Part shown: piece after piece, positions 38,633 through 47,168 of the stretch
Layout: each line of letters opens with the position of its first letter
How positions within the stretch are numbered: position 1 is the first letter of the stretch
Origin: Microbacterium sp. zg-Y1090
Lineage (GTDB): Bacteria; Actinomycetota; Actinomycetes; Actinomycetales; Microbacteriaceae
Length of the DNA: 64,000 nucleotides
Assembly: GCF_030246945.1 (NCBI RefSeq)
Contig: NZ_CP126742.1
Span: 2,170,001-2,234,000 of the forward strand
Direction: 5' to 3'
The notes under the pieces: model-generated
Told to the model about the DNA's origin: nothing
Seen by the model: the letters and a program-made list of their open reading frames with translations, nothing else
Database searches by the model: none
Program-made: the position numbers and the translations under genes

Positions 38633-39172
38633 ATGACGTGGCAGATGCGGGCGACCCGCGAGGTCTATGCCAACCGATGGATCCGCGTGCGGGAGGACGC
38701 CGTGACGGGCCCCGGCGGCGACGGCGTCTACGGGGTGGTGGAGATGCGGCATCCGGCCGTGTTCGTCGTCGCGCTCGACGAGATCGACCGCGTGTGCCTG
38801 GTGGAGGTGGACCGCTACACCGTCGGCACCTCCCTGGAGGTCCCCGCCGGCGGCTCGGACGGGGAGGACCCGCTCCTCGCCGCCCGGCGCGAACTGGCCG
38901 AGGAAGCCGGGATCGAGGCGTCGGAGTGGCGCAGCCTGGGCGTGATGAACGCGCTCAACGGCATCGCCGTGGCCGCCGAGCACGTCTACCTCGCCCGCGG
39001 CATCCGGGCGCTGACGGATGCCGCCGGCACGCAGGCCGAGGAGGGCATCACGGCCGTGCACTGGGTGGGGTTCGGCGAGGCGATCGACATGATCGCCGAC
39101 GGCCGCATCACCGACGGCGAGACGATCGCCGCGCTGGCATACGCCGGCATCCGGCTCGGCCGATTCGCCTGA
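38633..39172 (+). CDS. Nudix hydrolase, ADP-ribose pyrophosphatase-like
   Basis: A 179-residue Nudix protein. The box reads EVPAGGSDGEDPLLAARREL AEEAGI across residues about 64-89. The REL-EE-G core is intact, but the G-x5-E spacing is one residue short (GGSDGE). The order of strands and the EVPAG lead-in resemble ADP-ribose pyrophosphatases. The stop TGA abuts the stop of the convergent SDR gene with no gap. Substrate is not certain. Confidence 0.85.
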   Translation: MTWQMRATREVYANRWIRVREDAVTGPGGDGVYGVVEMRHPAVFVVALDEIDRVCLVEVDRYTVGTSLEVPAGGSDGEDPLLAARRELAEEAGIEASEWRSLGVMNALNGIAVAAEHVYLARGIRALTDAAGTQAEEGITAVHWVGFGEAIDMIADGRITDGETIAALAYAGIRLGRFA

Positions 39173-39937
39173 TCAGCGCCCCTTCGACGCGGTCGCGACC
39201 ACCAGGCGGTCGGGCAGCACGCGGGTGAGCGCGACGAGCACCTTGTAGCGCAGCGACGGCACCGAGACGGACGTGCCGCGTGCGACGTCACGAAGGGATT
39301 CGGCCACGACGTCGCGGGCGTCGAGCCACATCCACCCGGGCACCCCCTCGCGTCCCGGCTCCATGCCCATGCGCTCGTGGAAGCTGGTGTGGGTGAACCC
39401 GGGGCACACGGCGGTGACGCTCACCCCGCGCGGGCGGTAGGCGACGTTCGCCCAGCGGCTGAAGCTGATGAGCCACCCCTTGACGGCGCCGTAGGTCGAG
39501 CGCGGGGTGAACGCCGCGACGGAGGCCACGTTGACGATGCGCCCGCGGCCCCGCGCGAGCATGCCGGGAAGCGCCGCGCGCATGAGCGCCATCGGCACAG
39601 CGACGTGCAGGTCGAGGTGGCGCTGCTCGTCGGCGATGTCGTTCTGCTCGAACGCCAGCGGCAGACCGAAGCCGGCGTTGTTGACGAGCATGTCGACGGG
39701 GCGGTCGTCATCACTCAGCCGTGCGACAACGCGGGCGAGCCCATCCGCATCGACCAGGTCGGCGGGCAGCGCTTCACACTGCACGCCGTGCACGCCGGTG
39801 AGGTCGTCGGCGAGGGCGGCGAGCGCGTCGGCATCCCTCGCCACGAGCACGAGGTCCATGCCGCGCTCCGCCAGCTGCCGGGCATACTCGGCGCCGAGCC
39901 CGGAGCTCGCGCCGGTGATGAGTGCCGTCTTCGCCAT
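39173..39937 (-). CDS. SDR family oxidoreductase
   Basis: A 254-residue classical short-chain dehydrogenase. The nucleotide site is TGASSGLG, NNAG follows, and the catalytic set is VASVAAF...YGAVK. Ser is within NVASVAAF and Tyr-Lys in TYGAVKGW. CPGFTHTSFHERMG is a typical substrate-loop entry. It is a DltE/YqjQ-like member (COG0300). It is transcribed from a -10 element that overlaps the folA stop codon and ends 6 bp before its ATG. Substrate unknown. Confidence 0.88.
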   Translation of the reverse strand: MAKTALITGASSGLGAEYARQLAERGMDLVLVARDADALAALADDLTGVHGVQCEALPADLVDADGLARVVARLSDDDRPVDMLVNNAGFGLPLAFEQNDIADEQRHLDLHVAVPMALMRAALPGMLARGRGRIVNVASVAAFTPRSTYGAVKGWLISFSRWANVAYRPRGVSVTAVCPGFTHTSFHERMGMEPGREGVPGWMWLDARDVVAESLRDVARGTSVSVPSLRYKVLVALTRVLPDRLVVATASKGR

Positions 39938-39943
39938 GGGGCG

Positions 39944-39949
39944 AGCCTA
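39944..39949 (-). promoter_or_regulatory. SDR gene -10 element (TAGGCT) built from the folA stop codon
   Basis: TAGGCT ends 6 bp before the SDR ATG and its TAG is the stop codon of folA. Confidence 0.55.
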
Positions 39950-40456
39950 CGACGCAGCCCCCAGGGTGAGGAAACGGTAGCGGATGCCGGTGCGGGACGT
40001 GTGCCACCCCTCCCCCGGGTCCGCGGCGGCGACGGGCCACGACGAGCGGTCGGGGGCGAAGGTGTCGCCCTGCACCTCGAGGTCGAGCTCGGTGACCTCG
40101 AGCAGGTCGGCGCGGTCGATCGCCTCGCGGAAGAGTCCCGACCCGCCGATCACCCAGACCCGGGCGGGGGCGTCGGCATCGGCGAGCCACAGTGCGGCAT
40201 CCAGCGAACCGGCGCGCTCCGCGCCGTCATCCGCCCACGCCGTGTCGCGCGTGACGACGATGTTGCGGCGCCCCGGCAGCGGCCGGAACCTCGGCGGGAA
40301 CGACTCCCAGGTGCGCCGGCCCATGATCACGGGCGCCCCGGCGGTGACGGCCTTGAAGTGGGCGAGGTCCTCCGGCACGTGCCACGGCATGCCGCCGTCG
40401 GCGCCGATGACCCCGCCCCGGGCCTCGGCCCAGACCAGGCCGATCGGCGCGGTCAC
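39947..40456 (-). CDS. folA: dihydrofolate reductase
   Basis: A 169-residue DHFR. It has [31 protein letters not shown] with the active-site acid, [12 protein letters not shown] and the NADPH loop [10 protein letters not shown]. It restores tetrahydrofolate used up by ThyA. GTG start, overlapping the thyA stop by 4 bp (GTGA), so the two steps are translated together. Confidence 0.96.
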   Translation of the reverse strand: MTAPIGLVWAEARGGVIGADGGMPWHVPEDLAHFKAVTAGAPVIMGRRTWESFPPRFRPLPGRRNIVVTRDTAWADDGAERAGSLDAALWLADADAPARVWVIGGSGLFREAIDRADLLEVTELDLEVQGDTFAPDRSSWPVAAADPGEGWHTSRTGIRYRFLTLGAAS

Positions 40457-41262
40457 ACGGCCACCGCGGCGCGGATGGCCGGGTGGTGGCGGTAGTCCTC
40501 GACGACGAAGTCCTCGTACGTGTAGTCGAAGATCGACCCCGGCGTGCGGGCGAAGCGCAGGGTCGGGTACGGGTAGGGGTCGCGGCTGAGCTGCTCGCGC
40601 ACCTGCTCGAGGTGGTTGTCGTAGATGTGGCAGTCGCCGCCGGTCCAGATGAACTCGCCGGGCTCGAGACCGGTCTGCTGCGCGACCATCAGGGTCAGCA
40701 GCGCGTAGGAGGCGATGTTGAAGGGCACGCCGAGGAACAGGTCGGCGCTGCGCTGGTACAGCTGGCAGGAGAGCTTGCCGTCGGCCACGTAGAACTGGAA
40801 CAGCGCGTGACACGGCGGCAGGGCCATCGAGTCCACCTCTGCGGGGTTCCACGCCGTGACGATGTGCCTGCGGGAGTCGGGGTTGGTCCGCAGCTGTGCG
40901 ACGACCTTGGCGATCTGGTCGATCGACCCCCCGTCGGGGGTCGGCCATGAGCGCCACTGCACGCCGTAGACGGGGCCGAGCTCGCCGTCGGCATCCGCCC
41001 ACTCGTCCCAGATGGTGACGCCGTGCTCCTGCAGCCATGACACGTTCGACTCGCCCCGCAGGAACCACAGCAGCTCGTACGCGATGGACTTGAAGTGCAC
41101 GCGCTTGGTGGTGATGAGGGGGAAGCCCTCGGCGAGGTCGAAGCGGATCTGCCGGCCGAACACGCTCGTGGTGCCGGTGCCGGTGCGGTCGTCCTTGTGC
41201 GTGCCGTGCTCGAGCACGTCGCGCAGGAGGTCCTCGTAGGGGGTGGGGATCGCCGTGGTCAC
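40453..41262 (-). CDS. thyA: thymidylate synthase
   Basis: A 269-residue classical enzyme that methylates dUMP using methylene-THF. It begins [14 protein letters not shown] and has [12 protein letters not shown], the catalytic cysteine in [31 protein letters not shown] and the C-terminal valine that closes the active site. GTG start, 7 bp after TATCGT, so a leaderless mRNA is likely. A tandem repeat lies upstream. Confidence 0.98.
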   Translation of the reverse strand: MTTAIPTPYEDLLRDVLEHGTHKDDRTGTGTTSVFGRQIRFDLAEGFPLITTKRVHFKSIAYELLWFLRGESNVSWLQEHGVTIWDEWADADGELGPVYGVQWRSWPTPDGGSIDQIAKVVAQLRTNPDSRRHIVTAWNPAEVDSMALPPCHALFQFYVADGKLSCQLYQRSADLFLGVPFNIASYALLTLMVAQQTGLEPGEFIWTGGDCHIYDNHLEQVREQLSRDPYPYPTLRFARTPGSIFDYTYEDFVVEDYRHHPAIRAAVAV

Positions 41263-41269
41263 GGCTGCC

Positions 41270-41275
41270 ACGATA
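41270..41275 (-). promoter_or_regulatory. thyA -10 element (TATCGT)
   Basis: TATCGT ends 7 bp before the thyA GTG start. Confidence 0.5.
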
Positions 41276-41330
41276 CCCGCGGCCGGATCGGGCGCGGCGC
41301 GCGGCGCAGGCGCGTTGGGGGTCCGGGGCG

Positions 41331-41489
41331 GTTCGGGAACCGATACGCGCCCCGAACCGCGCCGGCACCGGGTTCGGGAACCGATACGCGCCCCGAACCG
41401 CGCCGGCACCGGGTTCGGGAACCGATACGCGCCCCGAACCGCGCCGGCACCGGGTTCGGGAACCGATACGCGCCCCGAACCGCGCCGGC
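41331..41489. repeat. 41-bp tandem repeat, three full copies and one partial
   Basis: Units start at 41331, 41372, 41413 and 41454 with identical sequence except at the final edge. Each begins with the dyad GTTCGGGAAC, continues CGATACGCGC and has CCCGAACC, so an inverted GTTCGGG/CCCGAAC pair lies within each unit. The array fills most of the 299-bp gap between thyA and the thioredoxin gene. A 41-bp period is close to four helical turns, so the copies would face nearly the same side of the helix. No spacers, so it is not a CRISPR array. It could be a multi-site operator or a simple repeat element. Confidence 0.95.
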
Positions 41490-41547
41490 GGAGCCGGGAC
41501 GGTGCGCCGTCCGTGCGGCGTCGGCGCGCCCACCCCCGGGATGCCGA

Positions 41548-41553
41548 TAGCCT
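41548..41553 (+). promoter_or_regulatory. -10 element (TAGCCT) of the thioredoxin gene
   Basis: TAGCCT ends 8 bp before the GTG at 41562. Confidence 0.45.
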
Positions 41554-41561
41554 GGCAAGCG

Positions 41562-41999
41562 GTGAACCCCGTCGATGCACTGATCATCCTCACCGCGCTG
41601 CTCGCGGTGACGATCGGCGCGGGCGCGATCGTCCGCTGGCGCCAGGGTCGCCCCGTGCGTCATGCACCCGATGAAATCGTCGACCCGGAGAGACTGGGGG
41701 CCCCGGGCCTCGGTCACACCGCGACCCTGCTGCAGTTCAGCACCGAGCTGTGCGCCCGGTGCCCGGGCGTGCACCGCACCCTTTCTGCGTTGGCCGCCGA
41801 GCGTGAGGGTGTCATGCACCTGGACGTGGACCTCACCCATCGGCCGGACATCGCCAAGCACTTCCATGTGCTGCAGACGCCGACGACCCTCATCCTCGAC
41901 CAGGACGGCGCCATCCAGACGCGCGTGGGCGGTATCCCCAGCCGCCACGTGATCGAGCTCGAACTGAGCCGCCTCGGCTCGGAGGCGCACGGTGGCTGA
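41562..41999 (+). CDS. membrane-anchored thioredoxin family protein
   Basis: A 145-residue protein with one N-terminal membrane segment ([19 protein letters not shown], about 6-24) and a thioredoxin fold. The redox site is C64-A-R-C67 (CARC), with a cis-Pro loop QTPTTL at about 106-110. The GTG at 41562 is chosen because it follows a -10; an ATG 21 bp upstream is an alternative. It overlaps the DUF4395 gene by 8 bp. The fold suggests an extracytoplasmic thiol-disulfide exchange role. Confidence 0.8.
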   Translation: MNPVDALIILTALLAVTIGAGAIVRWRQGRPVRHAPDEIVDPERLGAPGLGHTATLLQFSTELCARCPGVHRTLSALAAEREGVMHLDVDLTHRPDIAKHFHVLQTPTTLILDQDGAIQTRVGGIPSRHVIELELSRLGSEAHGG

Positions 42000-42582
42000 G
42001 CGGGCGGACGCCGCGTCCGGAGGCATCGACCCGCGCGGCCCGCGGTTCGGGGCCGCCCTCACCTCGGTGCTGCTCGGCGCCGCCGTCGTGCTGGGCCTGG
42101 TCGGCCTCTCGACCGCGCAGGCCTCGTTCGGGTGGTTCGCCTACCAGCCGCTGGCGGACACCGTCCTGGCACCCGAGGGCTGGGCGGTCACGCAGGCCAC
42201 GGTCGCGGAGCGGGCGCTGGACCCCGGCTTCCTTCTGCTGCTCGTCGCGGTCCTGCTGTTCCTGTGGGGCGTCCTGTCGCCGCGCACCGCACCGTGGGCG
42301 GCGCTGTTCCGCACCATGGTGCAGCCGCGACTGACCCCTGCGCTCGACCTCGAGGATCCCCGCCCGCCGCGGTTCGCGCAGGGCGTCGGCCTCGCCGTGA
42401 CCTCCGTCGGCGTGACGCTGCACCTTCTCGGTGTGCCGTGGGCGGTGCCGGTCGCCGCAGCCACCGCACTGATCGCGTCGCTGCTGAACGCCGTGTTCGG
42501 GCTGTGTCTGGGATGCCAGATGTACCTGCTGCTCCAGCGCGTCGGCATCGTCGGCCGCGCCCGCCCGGCATCCGATTCCTGA
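41992..42582 (+). CDS. DUF4395 membrane protein with CxxC
   Basis: A 196-residue protein with four hydrophobic segments (about 23-43, 79-96, 133-150 and 152-182). The last carries C172-L-G-C175 (LCLGCQMY). DUF4395 proteins often neighbour thioredoxins in actinobacteria. The CxxC in a membrane helix suggests electron transfer to or from the neighbouring thioredoxin. Function unproven. Confidence 0.75.
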   Translation: MAERADAASGGIDPRGPRFGAALTSVLLGAAVVLGLVGLSTAQASFGWFAYQPLADTVLAPEGWAVTQATVAERALDPGFLLLLVAVLLFLWGVLSPRTAPWAALFRTMVQPRLTPALDLEDPRPPRFAQGVGLAVTSVGVTLHLLGVPWAVPVAAATALIASLLNAVFGLCLGCQMYLLLQRVGIVGRARPASDS

Positions 42583-42620
42583 GGCGCGGTCCAGCCGTTC
42601 CGCCGCGGCATCCGCGCCGT

Positions 42621-42626
42621 TAGGCT
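42621..42626 (+). promoter_or_regulatory. -10 element (TAGGCT) of the OsmC gene
   Basis: TAGGCT, with a leader of about 40 bases that ends in the strong site GGGAGGAAC before the ATG. This is one of the few leadered promoters in the window. Confidence 0.5.
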
Positions 42627-42672
42627 CGGCACCGGGACGCGCCCGGCGTCCCGCCGAACCCGGGAGGAACGC

Positions 42673-43098
42673 ATGAGCGTCACGAGCGAAGCCAGCACCA
42701 CGTGGAAGGGCACCCTGTTCGAGGGCACGGGCGAGGTGAGCCTGTCCAGCTCCCATCAGGGACCGTTCGACGTGAACTGGAAGGCCCGCAGCGAGGGCTC
42801 CGCCTCGGTCACGACCCCCGAGGAGCTCATCGCCGCGGCGCACTCCTCGTGCTTCTCGATGGCCCTGTCCAACGCCCTCGCCGAGAACGGGACGCCACCC
42901 GAGCGCATCGACACCACCGCGTCGGTGACCTTCGTCCCCGGCAAGGGCATCAGCGGCAGCCACCTCAATGTCAACGCCACCGTTCCCGGACTGTCGGCCG
43001 AAGACTTCGCCCGCCTGGCCGACGAGGCCAAGAAGGGCTGCCCCGTCTCGGCGGCGCTCGCCGGCATCGAGATCACCCTCGAGGCGACCCTCGCCTGA
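42673..43098 (+). CDS. OsmC family peroxiredoxin
   Basis: A 141-residue OsmC/Ohr-fold protein. The two catalytic cysteines are Cys60 (AAHSSCFSMAL) and Cys123 (KKGCPVSAAL). It reduces organic hydroperoxides with thiols. GGGAGGAAC precedes the ATG. It lies directly after the thioredoxin/DUF4395 pair, which could regenerate thiols, although it has its own promoter. Confidence 0.92.
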   Translation: MSVTSEASTTWKGTLFEGTGEVSLSSSHQGPFDVNWKARSEGSASVTTPEELIAAAHSSCFSMALSNALAENGTPPERIDTTASVTFVPGKGISGSHLNVNATVPGLSAEDFARLADEAKKGCPVSAALAGIEITLEATLA

Positions 43099-43099
43099 C

Positions 43100-44014
43100 A
43101 TGACAGACCAGCAGGCGCCGCGGCGCGTCGTCGTGGCGGGGGCGTCGGGACTCATCGGCCGCGCCCTGGCCCGCTCGCTGCGCGACGACGGGGTGAGCGT
43201 CACCCGGCTCGTCCGCCGTCGGCCTGAAGCCCCCGACGAGGTGGCGTGGCTCACCGATGGCGCGCCACTGGATCCGCAGGTGCTGGCCGGAGCCGACGCC
43301 GTCGTCGGTCTCAACGGCGCGAGTATCGGCCGGTTCCCGTGGACCGCGGCGTACCGCAACGAGCTGCTGTGGTCTCGTATCCTCCCCACGCAGGCGCTGG
43401 CACGCGCGGTGCGGGAACTCGGTGATGAGGCTCCCGCGTTCCTCTCGGCGTCCGGAGTCGGCTACTACGGCTCGGCGCCCGGGGAACGGCTCACCGAGCA
43501 GGGCCGACGCGGCGAGACGTTCCTCGCCGACCTCTGCGGCGAATGGGAGGCGGCGGCCTTCGCCGCGAGCGGCCGCGCCCGGGTGGCGACGCTGCGCACC
43601 GCGCCGGTGGTGCACCGCGACGGAGTGCTCAAGCCGCTCATGCTGCTCACCCGCGCCGGGGTGTCGGGGCCGATCGGCCGGGGCACGCAGGCCTGGCCGT
43701 GGATCTCGCTCGACGACGAGGTGCGGGCGATCCGCCACGTCATCGACGCCGACGTGGAGGGCCCGGTGAACCTGACCGGTCCCACGCGGGCCACCGCCAA
43801 CGACCTGGGATTCTCACTGGCGGTGCAGCTGAACCGTCCGTTCCTCGTGCGCGCACCGGTGTGGGCGCTGCGTGCCGCGCTCGGCCGCGACGCGACGGAG
43901 GGCCTGCTCACCGCCGACGCTCACGTCGTGCCGCAGGCGCTGGAGGCCACGGGCTTCGATTTCCATCACCGCTCTGTCGACGACGCCGTCACCGCCGCGC
44001 TGCGCGACGAGTAG
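43100..44014 (+). CDS. TIGR01777 family SDR-like protein
   Basis: A 304-residue extended SDR homologue of unknown function. The nucleotide turn is VAGASGLIGRALARSL, with LNGASIGRFPWTAAYRNELLWSRI and SASGVGYYG following. The C-terminal DUF1731 region includes PQALEATGFDFHHRSVDDA. It starts one base after the OsmC stop and is probably cotranscribed with it. E. coli YfcH is a member of the family. Confidence 0.88.
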   Translation: MTDQQAPRRVVVAGASGLIGRALARSLRDDGVSVTRLVRRRPEAPDEVAWLTDGAPLDPQVLAGADAVVGLNGASIGRFPWTAAYRNELLWSRILPTQALARAVRELGDEAPAFLSASGVGYYGSAPGERLTEQGRRGETFLADLCGEWEAAAFAASGRARVATLRTAPVVHRDGVLKPLMLLTRAGVSGPIGRGTQAWPWISLDDEVRAIRHVIDADVEGPVNLTGPTRATANDLGFSLAVQLNRPFLVRAPVWALRAALGRDATEGLLTADAHVVPQALEATGFDFHHRSVDDAVTAALRDE

Positions 44015-44062
44015 CTGCACGCGGGCTCGGCGGCCGTGCTCGGCGGCGGCAGTCGGCGGGGC

Positions 44063-44509
44063 TCAGCGACCCTCGGCGCGCTCCAGAGCGATCGCCCGAC
44101 GCACCGCGGCGCGGGCACGGCGGCGGTCGCCCGCGGCGTCGTACGCCAGTCCCAGCCGGTACCAGGCGCGCCAGTCATCGGGCGCAGCCTCGACCGCGGA
44201 GCGGTAAGCGGGGAAGAGGGCGTCGGCCTCCTCGCGCAGCGGGCGGCCGCTGGGACGCACGGCGACGCTCTCGGTGGGAAGGGCGCCCTCCGCCTCGAGC
44301 CGGCGCCCCACCTGCTGAGCGCGCCATCCGAACCACAGCTCGCGGCCGAGGCCCCAGGCGGCGAGCACCGGCAGCACGAACAGCGCGACCCCCATGGCCA
44401 CGCCGATGGGTTCGCCGTTGACGAGCAGCAGCCACCCACGCTGGGCGACCAGCACGATGTACAGGGCGAGCATCACCGCCATGACGGCGACGCCGATGCG
44501 CGCGCTCAT
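44063..44509 (-). CDS. small membrane protein with TPR-like C-terminus
   Basis: A 148-residue protein with two membrane segments (about 8-25 and 36-58). The C-terminal part holds a single TPR-like helix pair, [29 protein letters not shown]. Not recognised beyond that. Its ATG overlaps the dapB stop by 4 bp, so it is translated after dapB. Confidence 0.6.
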   Translation of the reverse strand: MSARIGVAVMAVMLALYIVLVAQRGWLLLVNGEPIGVAMGVALFVLPVLAAWGLGRELWFGWRAQQVGRRLEAEGALPTESVAVRPSGRPLREEADALFPAYRSAVEAAPDDWRAWYRLGLAYDAAGDRRRARAAVRRAIALERAEGR

Positions 44510-45321
44510 GCGCCGGTCGTCCGGGCGACCTGTCCGGGGACTCCGCCTTCATCCACGCCCGCGTCGGCCGCGGGAGCGCCGGGCAGGCGGATGCCGATGT
44601 CGATGAGGCTGTCGAGCCCCACCACCACACCGCGGGCGTCTCGTGCGGCGGCGAGGGCGAGCCCGATGCCGGGGGCGTAGGCGCGGGCAGGGTCGACGGT
44701 GTCGTGGACGATCGTCAGCGACTCGCCCGGCCCGGAGAGGACCGTCTCCTGCCGGGCGACGACACCCGGCCGGCGCAGCGAGTGGATCGGCACGCTCGCC
44801 ACCTGCTGGCCGCGTGCCCGCTGGTCGACGTACGGCGACTCGACCGGACCGACCTCGGCGCGGGCCGCGGCGATCAGCTCCGCGGTGCGCACGGCGGTGC
44901 CACTGGGGGAATCGACCTTCGACTCCCGGTGCGCCTCGACGATCTCGATCGACGGGAAGAAGGGCGCGGCTGCCGCGGCGAGCGCAGAGCCGAGCACGGA
45001 GCCGATCGAGAAGTTCGGGATGAACACGGCACCGGTGCCCGCCTGCTGCACGAGCGGCCGCACCAGCGCGATGCGCTCGGCCGACCAGCCGGACGTGCCG
45101 ACCAGCAGCTGCTGTCCGCGCTCCACCGCGCGGCGCACCACGTCGACCGAGACGGCGGGGGTGGACGTGTCCACGACGAGGTCTGCGGCATCCATTTCGC
45201 TGAGGTCGCTGGAGGAGGACAGCGACGCCACCAGTTCGAAGCCGTCGGTCGAGGCGATGACCGCCTGCACGATGCCGCCGAGCTTGCCGGTCGCGCCCAC
45301 GAGGGCCACGCGTGTCGTCAT
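44506..45321 (-). CDS. dapB: 4-hydroxy-tetrahydrodipicolinate reductase
   Basis: A 271-residue enzyme of the diaminopimelate pathway. The NAD(P) site is VALVGATGKLGGIV, the lid reads VDTSTPA and the substrate motif is KVDSPSGTA preceded by EAHRES. In many DapB proteins this reads E-x-H-H; here the second His is Arg. It is transcribed from TAGGCT, 6 bp before the ATG, back to back with a GNAT promoter. Confidence 0.93.
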   Translation of the reverse strand: MTTRVALVGATGKLGGIVQAVIASTDGFELVASLSSSSDLSEMDAADLVVDTSTPAVSVDVVRRAVERGQQLLVGTSGWSAERIALVRPLVQQAGTGAVFIPNFSIGSVLGSALAAAAAPFFPSIEIVEAHRESKVDSPSGTAVRTAELIAAARAEVGPVESPYVDQRARGQQVASVPIHSLRRPGVVARQETVLSGPGESLTIVHDTVDPARAYAPGIGLALAAARDARGVVVGLDSLIDIGIRLPGAPAADAGVDEGGVPGQVARTTGA

Positions 45322-45327
45322 GCCACC

Positions 45328-45333
45328 AGCCTA
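45328..45333 (-). promoter_or_regulatory. dapB -10 element (TAGGCT)
   Basis: TAGGCT ends 6 bp before the dapB ATG in a divergent gap of only 31 bp. Confidence 0.55.
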
Positions 45334-45339
45334 CGGCGC

Positions 45340-45345
45340 TACGCT
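45340..45345 (+). promoter_or_regulatory. GNAT gene -10 element (TACGCT)
   Basis: TACGCT ends 7 bp before the ATG at 45353. It is 6 bp from the dapB -10, so the two polymerase footprints must overlap. Confidence 0.55.
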
Positions 45346-45352
45346 CGAAGGC

Positions 45353-45820
45353 ATGGTGAGCCTGCGCCCGATGCCCGTCGACGACCCCATCGCGCACGAG
45401 CTGCTCGCTGAGTACTTCGCCATGCGGGCGGAGACGTTCCCGGGGCAGGCGTACCGCACGGTGTTCCCCGACCCCGCCGCGTTCACGCCGCCCGCCGGGG
45501 TGTTCCTGGTGGTGCGGGACGACGAGGACCGCGCGGTGGGCTGCGGCGGCATCCGTCGCATCGCCGACGGACCGCACGGGGTGCGCTACGAGGTCAAGCA
45601 CCTGTATCTGCGCCCCGAGACGCGCGGCAAGGGGTGGGGCCGCGTGCTGCTGGCCGGGCTCGAGGATGCCGCGCGGGAGTGGGATGCCGCGGAGCTCGTG
45701 CTCGACACCCACCACACCCTCGAGGCGGCGGGCGGGCTGTACGCGGCATCCGGGTTCGCGTCGATCGAGCCCTACAACGACAACGCCAACGCGACCCGCT
45801 GGTACGGCAAGGCGCTGTAG
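45353..45820 (+). CDS. GNAT family N-acetyltransferase
   Basis: A 155-residue acetyltransferase. VKHLYLRPETRGKGWGRVLLAGL holds the acetyl-CoA motif A (RGKGWG), and YNDNANATRWYGKAL is a typical end for these small enzymes. Substrate unknown. It is divergent from dapB and converges on the FtsX-like operon. Confidence 0.85.
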   Translation: MVSLRPMPVDDPIAHELLAEYFAMRAETFPGQAYRTVFPDPAAFTPPAGVFLVVRDDEDRAVGCGGIRRIADGPHGVRYEVKHLYLRPETRGKGWGRVLLAGLEDAAREWDAAELVLDTHHTLEAAGGLYAASGFASIEPYNDNANATRWYGKAL

Positions 45821-45842
45821 GGCCTCACCGTCGCGGGCGCGG

Positions 45843-47168
45843 TCAGCGGCCGCCGCGCAGCGCGGTCACCGGCTCGATCCGCGCGGCACGCCGCGCGGGG
45901 AACCAGCCGGCGCCCAGTCCGACGACGGCGCCGAGCAGGGCTCCGGCGATCGCCACCCACGGATCCACGATCGGCGTCCACTGCTGCGCGACGGCGAACC
46001 CGACGACCGACACGACGGCCAAGGCGGACCCCAGCAGCCCGCCGAGCAGTCCGATGATCACCGACTCCACGACGAACTGCGAGGCGATCTGACGTCCCGT
46101 GGCGCCCAGCGCCCGGCGCAGACCGATCTCGGGCACCCGCTCGATGACGTTGAGCATCGTCACGTTCGCGATGCCCAGCGCACCCGCCAGCAGCACGATG
46201 CCGCCGAGGATCAGGAACACGACGTTGACGTCGGCGCTCACGCTCTCGCTCAGGCCGGACCGCGCCGTGGGGGCGGAGACCTCGAGGGTCTCGGGCGCTC
46301 CGGGCGCGAGGGCGACGGCGGACTGCTGCCCCACCTGCGGACCGGTGCCGGTCTGGATGCGGATCTGCAGCTGACCGGGAGCACCCAGGGCACGCTCGGT
46401 GCGGGCGGTCTGCAACGGCATGACCACCGCGTCCAGCAGCTCCCCCCGCGCCTGCAGCTCGTCGAAGACCCCGATGACGGCGAACGGCACACCCCCGATG
46501 AACACCGAGGGCTGACGGTCGACGCGGTTCACCCCGAGTCGTTCCGCCGCCCGCGCCCCCAGCACGACGACGCGGTCGCCGCGGGTGTCGTGACCGGCGT
46601 CGAACATGCGGCCGGTGACCACGCGACCGTCGAGCACGTCCAGCAGCCCGGGACTGGCGGCGATGAGCCGGGGCGCGGCGGTGGACGCCGCCGACGGGTC
46701 GTTCACCGGCACCGCCGTGACGGTGTCGCTTCCGAGGTCGACCTCGGCGATGAGGGTCGCCGCTTCGACGCCGACCAGCCGGGAGACGCGGTCGGCCGCG
46801 TCCCAGGGCAGGCGCGCCGTGGCGGCGCTGCCTCCCGAGGCCGTCGGAGCCTTCCCCGGCGCGACGACCACCTGGGTGGCCTTGACGGCGTCGAACTGCC
46901 GCGCGATCTGGTGGGCCGCAGTCTGCGCGAAGCCGATCGTGGCCACGAGGGCGCCGATGCCCAGCACCGTGCCCACGAGGGTCATGGCCAGGCGCCCCGG
47001 CCGCGAGCCGATGTCTGCCGTCGCCTCGACGACGAGGTCTTGGAAGGTGAACCGGTCGGCGTGACGCACGCGCGGCACGAGCTGCACCGGCGACGTCTCC
47101 TCGACCGGCTGCGCCTCGCCGACGGCGGCGATCGCGGCGGGGCGGCGTCGACGCCGCAGCAGGCGCAT
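45843..47168 (-). CDS. MacB/FtsX-type ABC transporter permease
   Basis: A 441-residue permease. One membrane segment near residue 60-85 (RLAMTLVGTVLGIGALVATIGF) is followed by a large extracellular domain of about 190 residues (a MacB_PCD-like region) and three C-terminal helices. NVIERVPEIGLRRALGATGRQIASQF is the typical MacB/FtsX coupling region. The ATG lies in TGATG with the ATPase stop; a GTG one codon earlier is an alternative. It is the last gene of a four-gene operon and lacks a matching duplicate half, so it should form a homodimer. Confidence 0.85.
   Translation of the reverse strand: MRLLRRRRRPAAIAAVGEAQPVEETSPVQLVPRVRHADRFTFQDLVVEATADIGSRPGRLAMTLVGTVLGIGALVATIGFAQTAAHQIARQFDAVKATQVVVAPGKAPTASGGSAATARLPWDAADRVSRLVGVEAATLIAEVDLGSDTVTAVPVNDPSAASTAAPRLIAASPGLLDVLDGRVVTGRMFDAGHDTRGDRVVVLGARAAERLGVNRVDRQPSVFIGGVPFAVIGVFDELQARGELLDAVVMPLQTARTERALGAPGQLQIRIQTGTGPQVGQQSAVALAPGAPETLEVSAPTARSGLSESVSADVNVVFLILGGIVLLAGALGIANVTMLNVIERVPEIGLRRALGATGRQIASQFVVESVIIGLLGGLLGSALAVVSVVGFAVAQQWTPIVDPWVAIAGALLGAVVGLGAGWFPARRAARIEPVTALRGGR

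Noticed and set aside
38633..39172. Frameshift in the Nudix box
   Set aside because: The spacing is one residue short, but the frame is clean on both sides and length is normal, so I treat it as natural variation.
41331..41489. Tandem repeat as CRISPR array
   Set aside because: The copies are head to tail with no unique spacers and no cas genes nearby.
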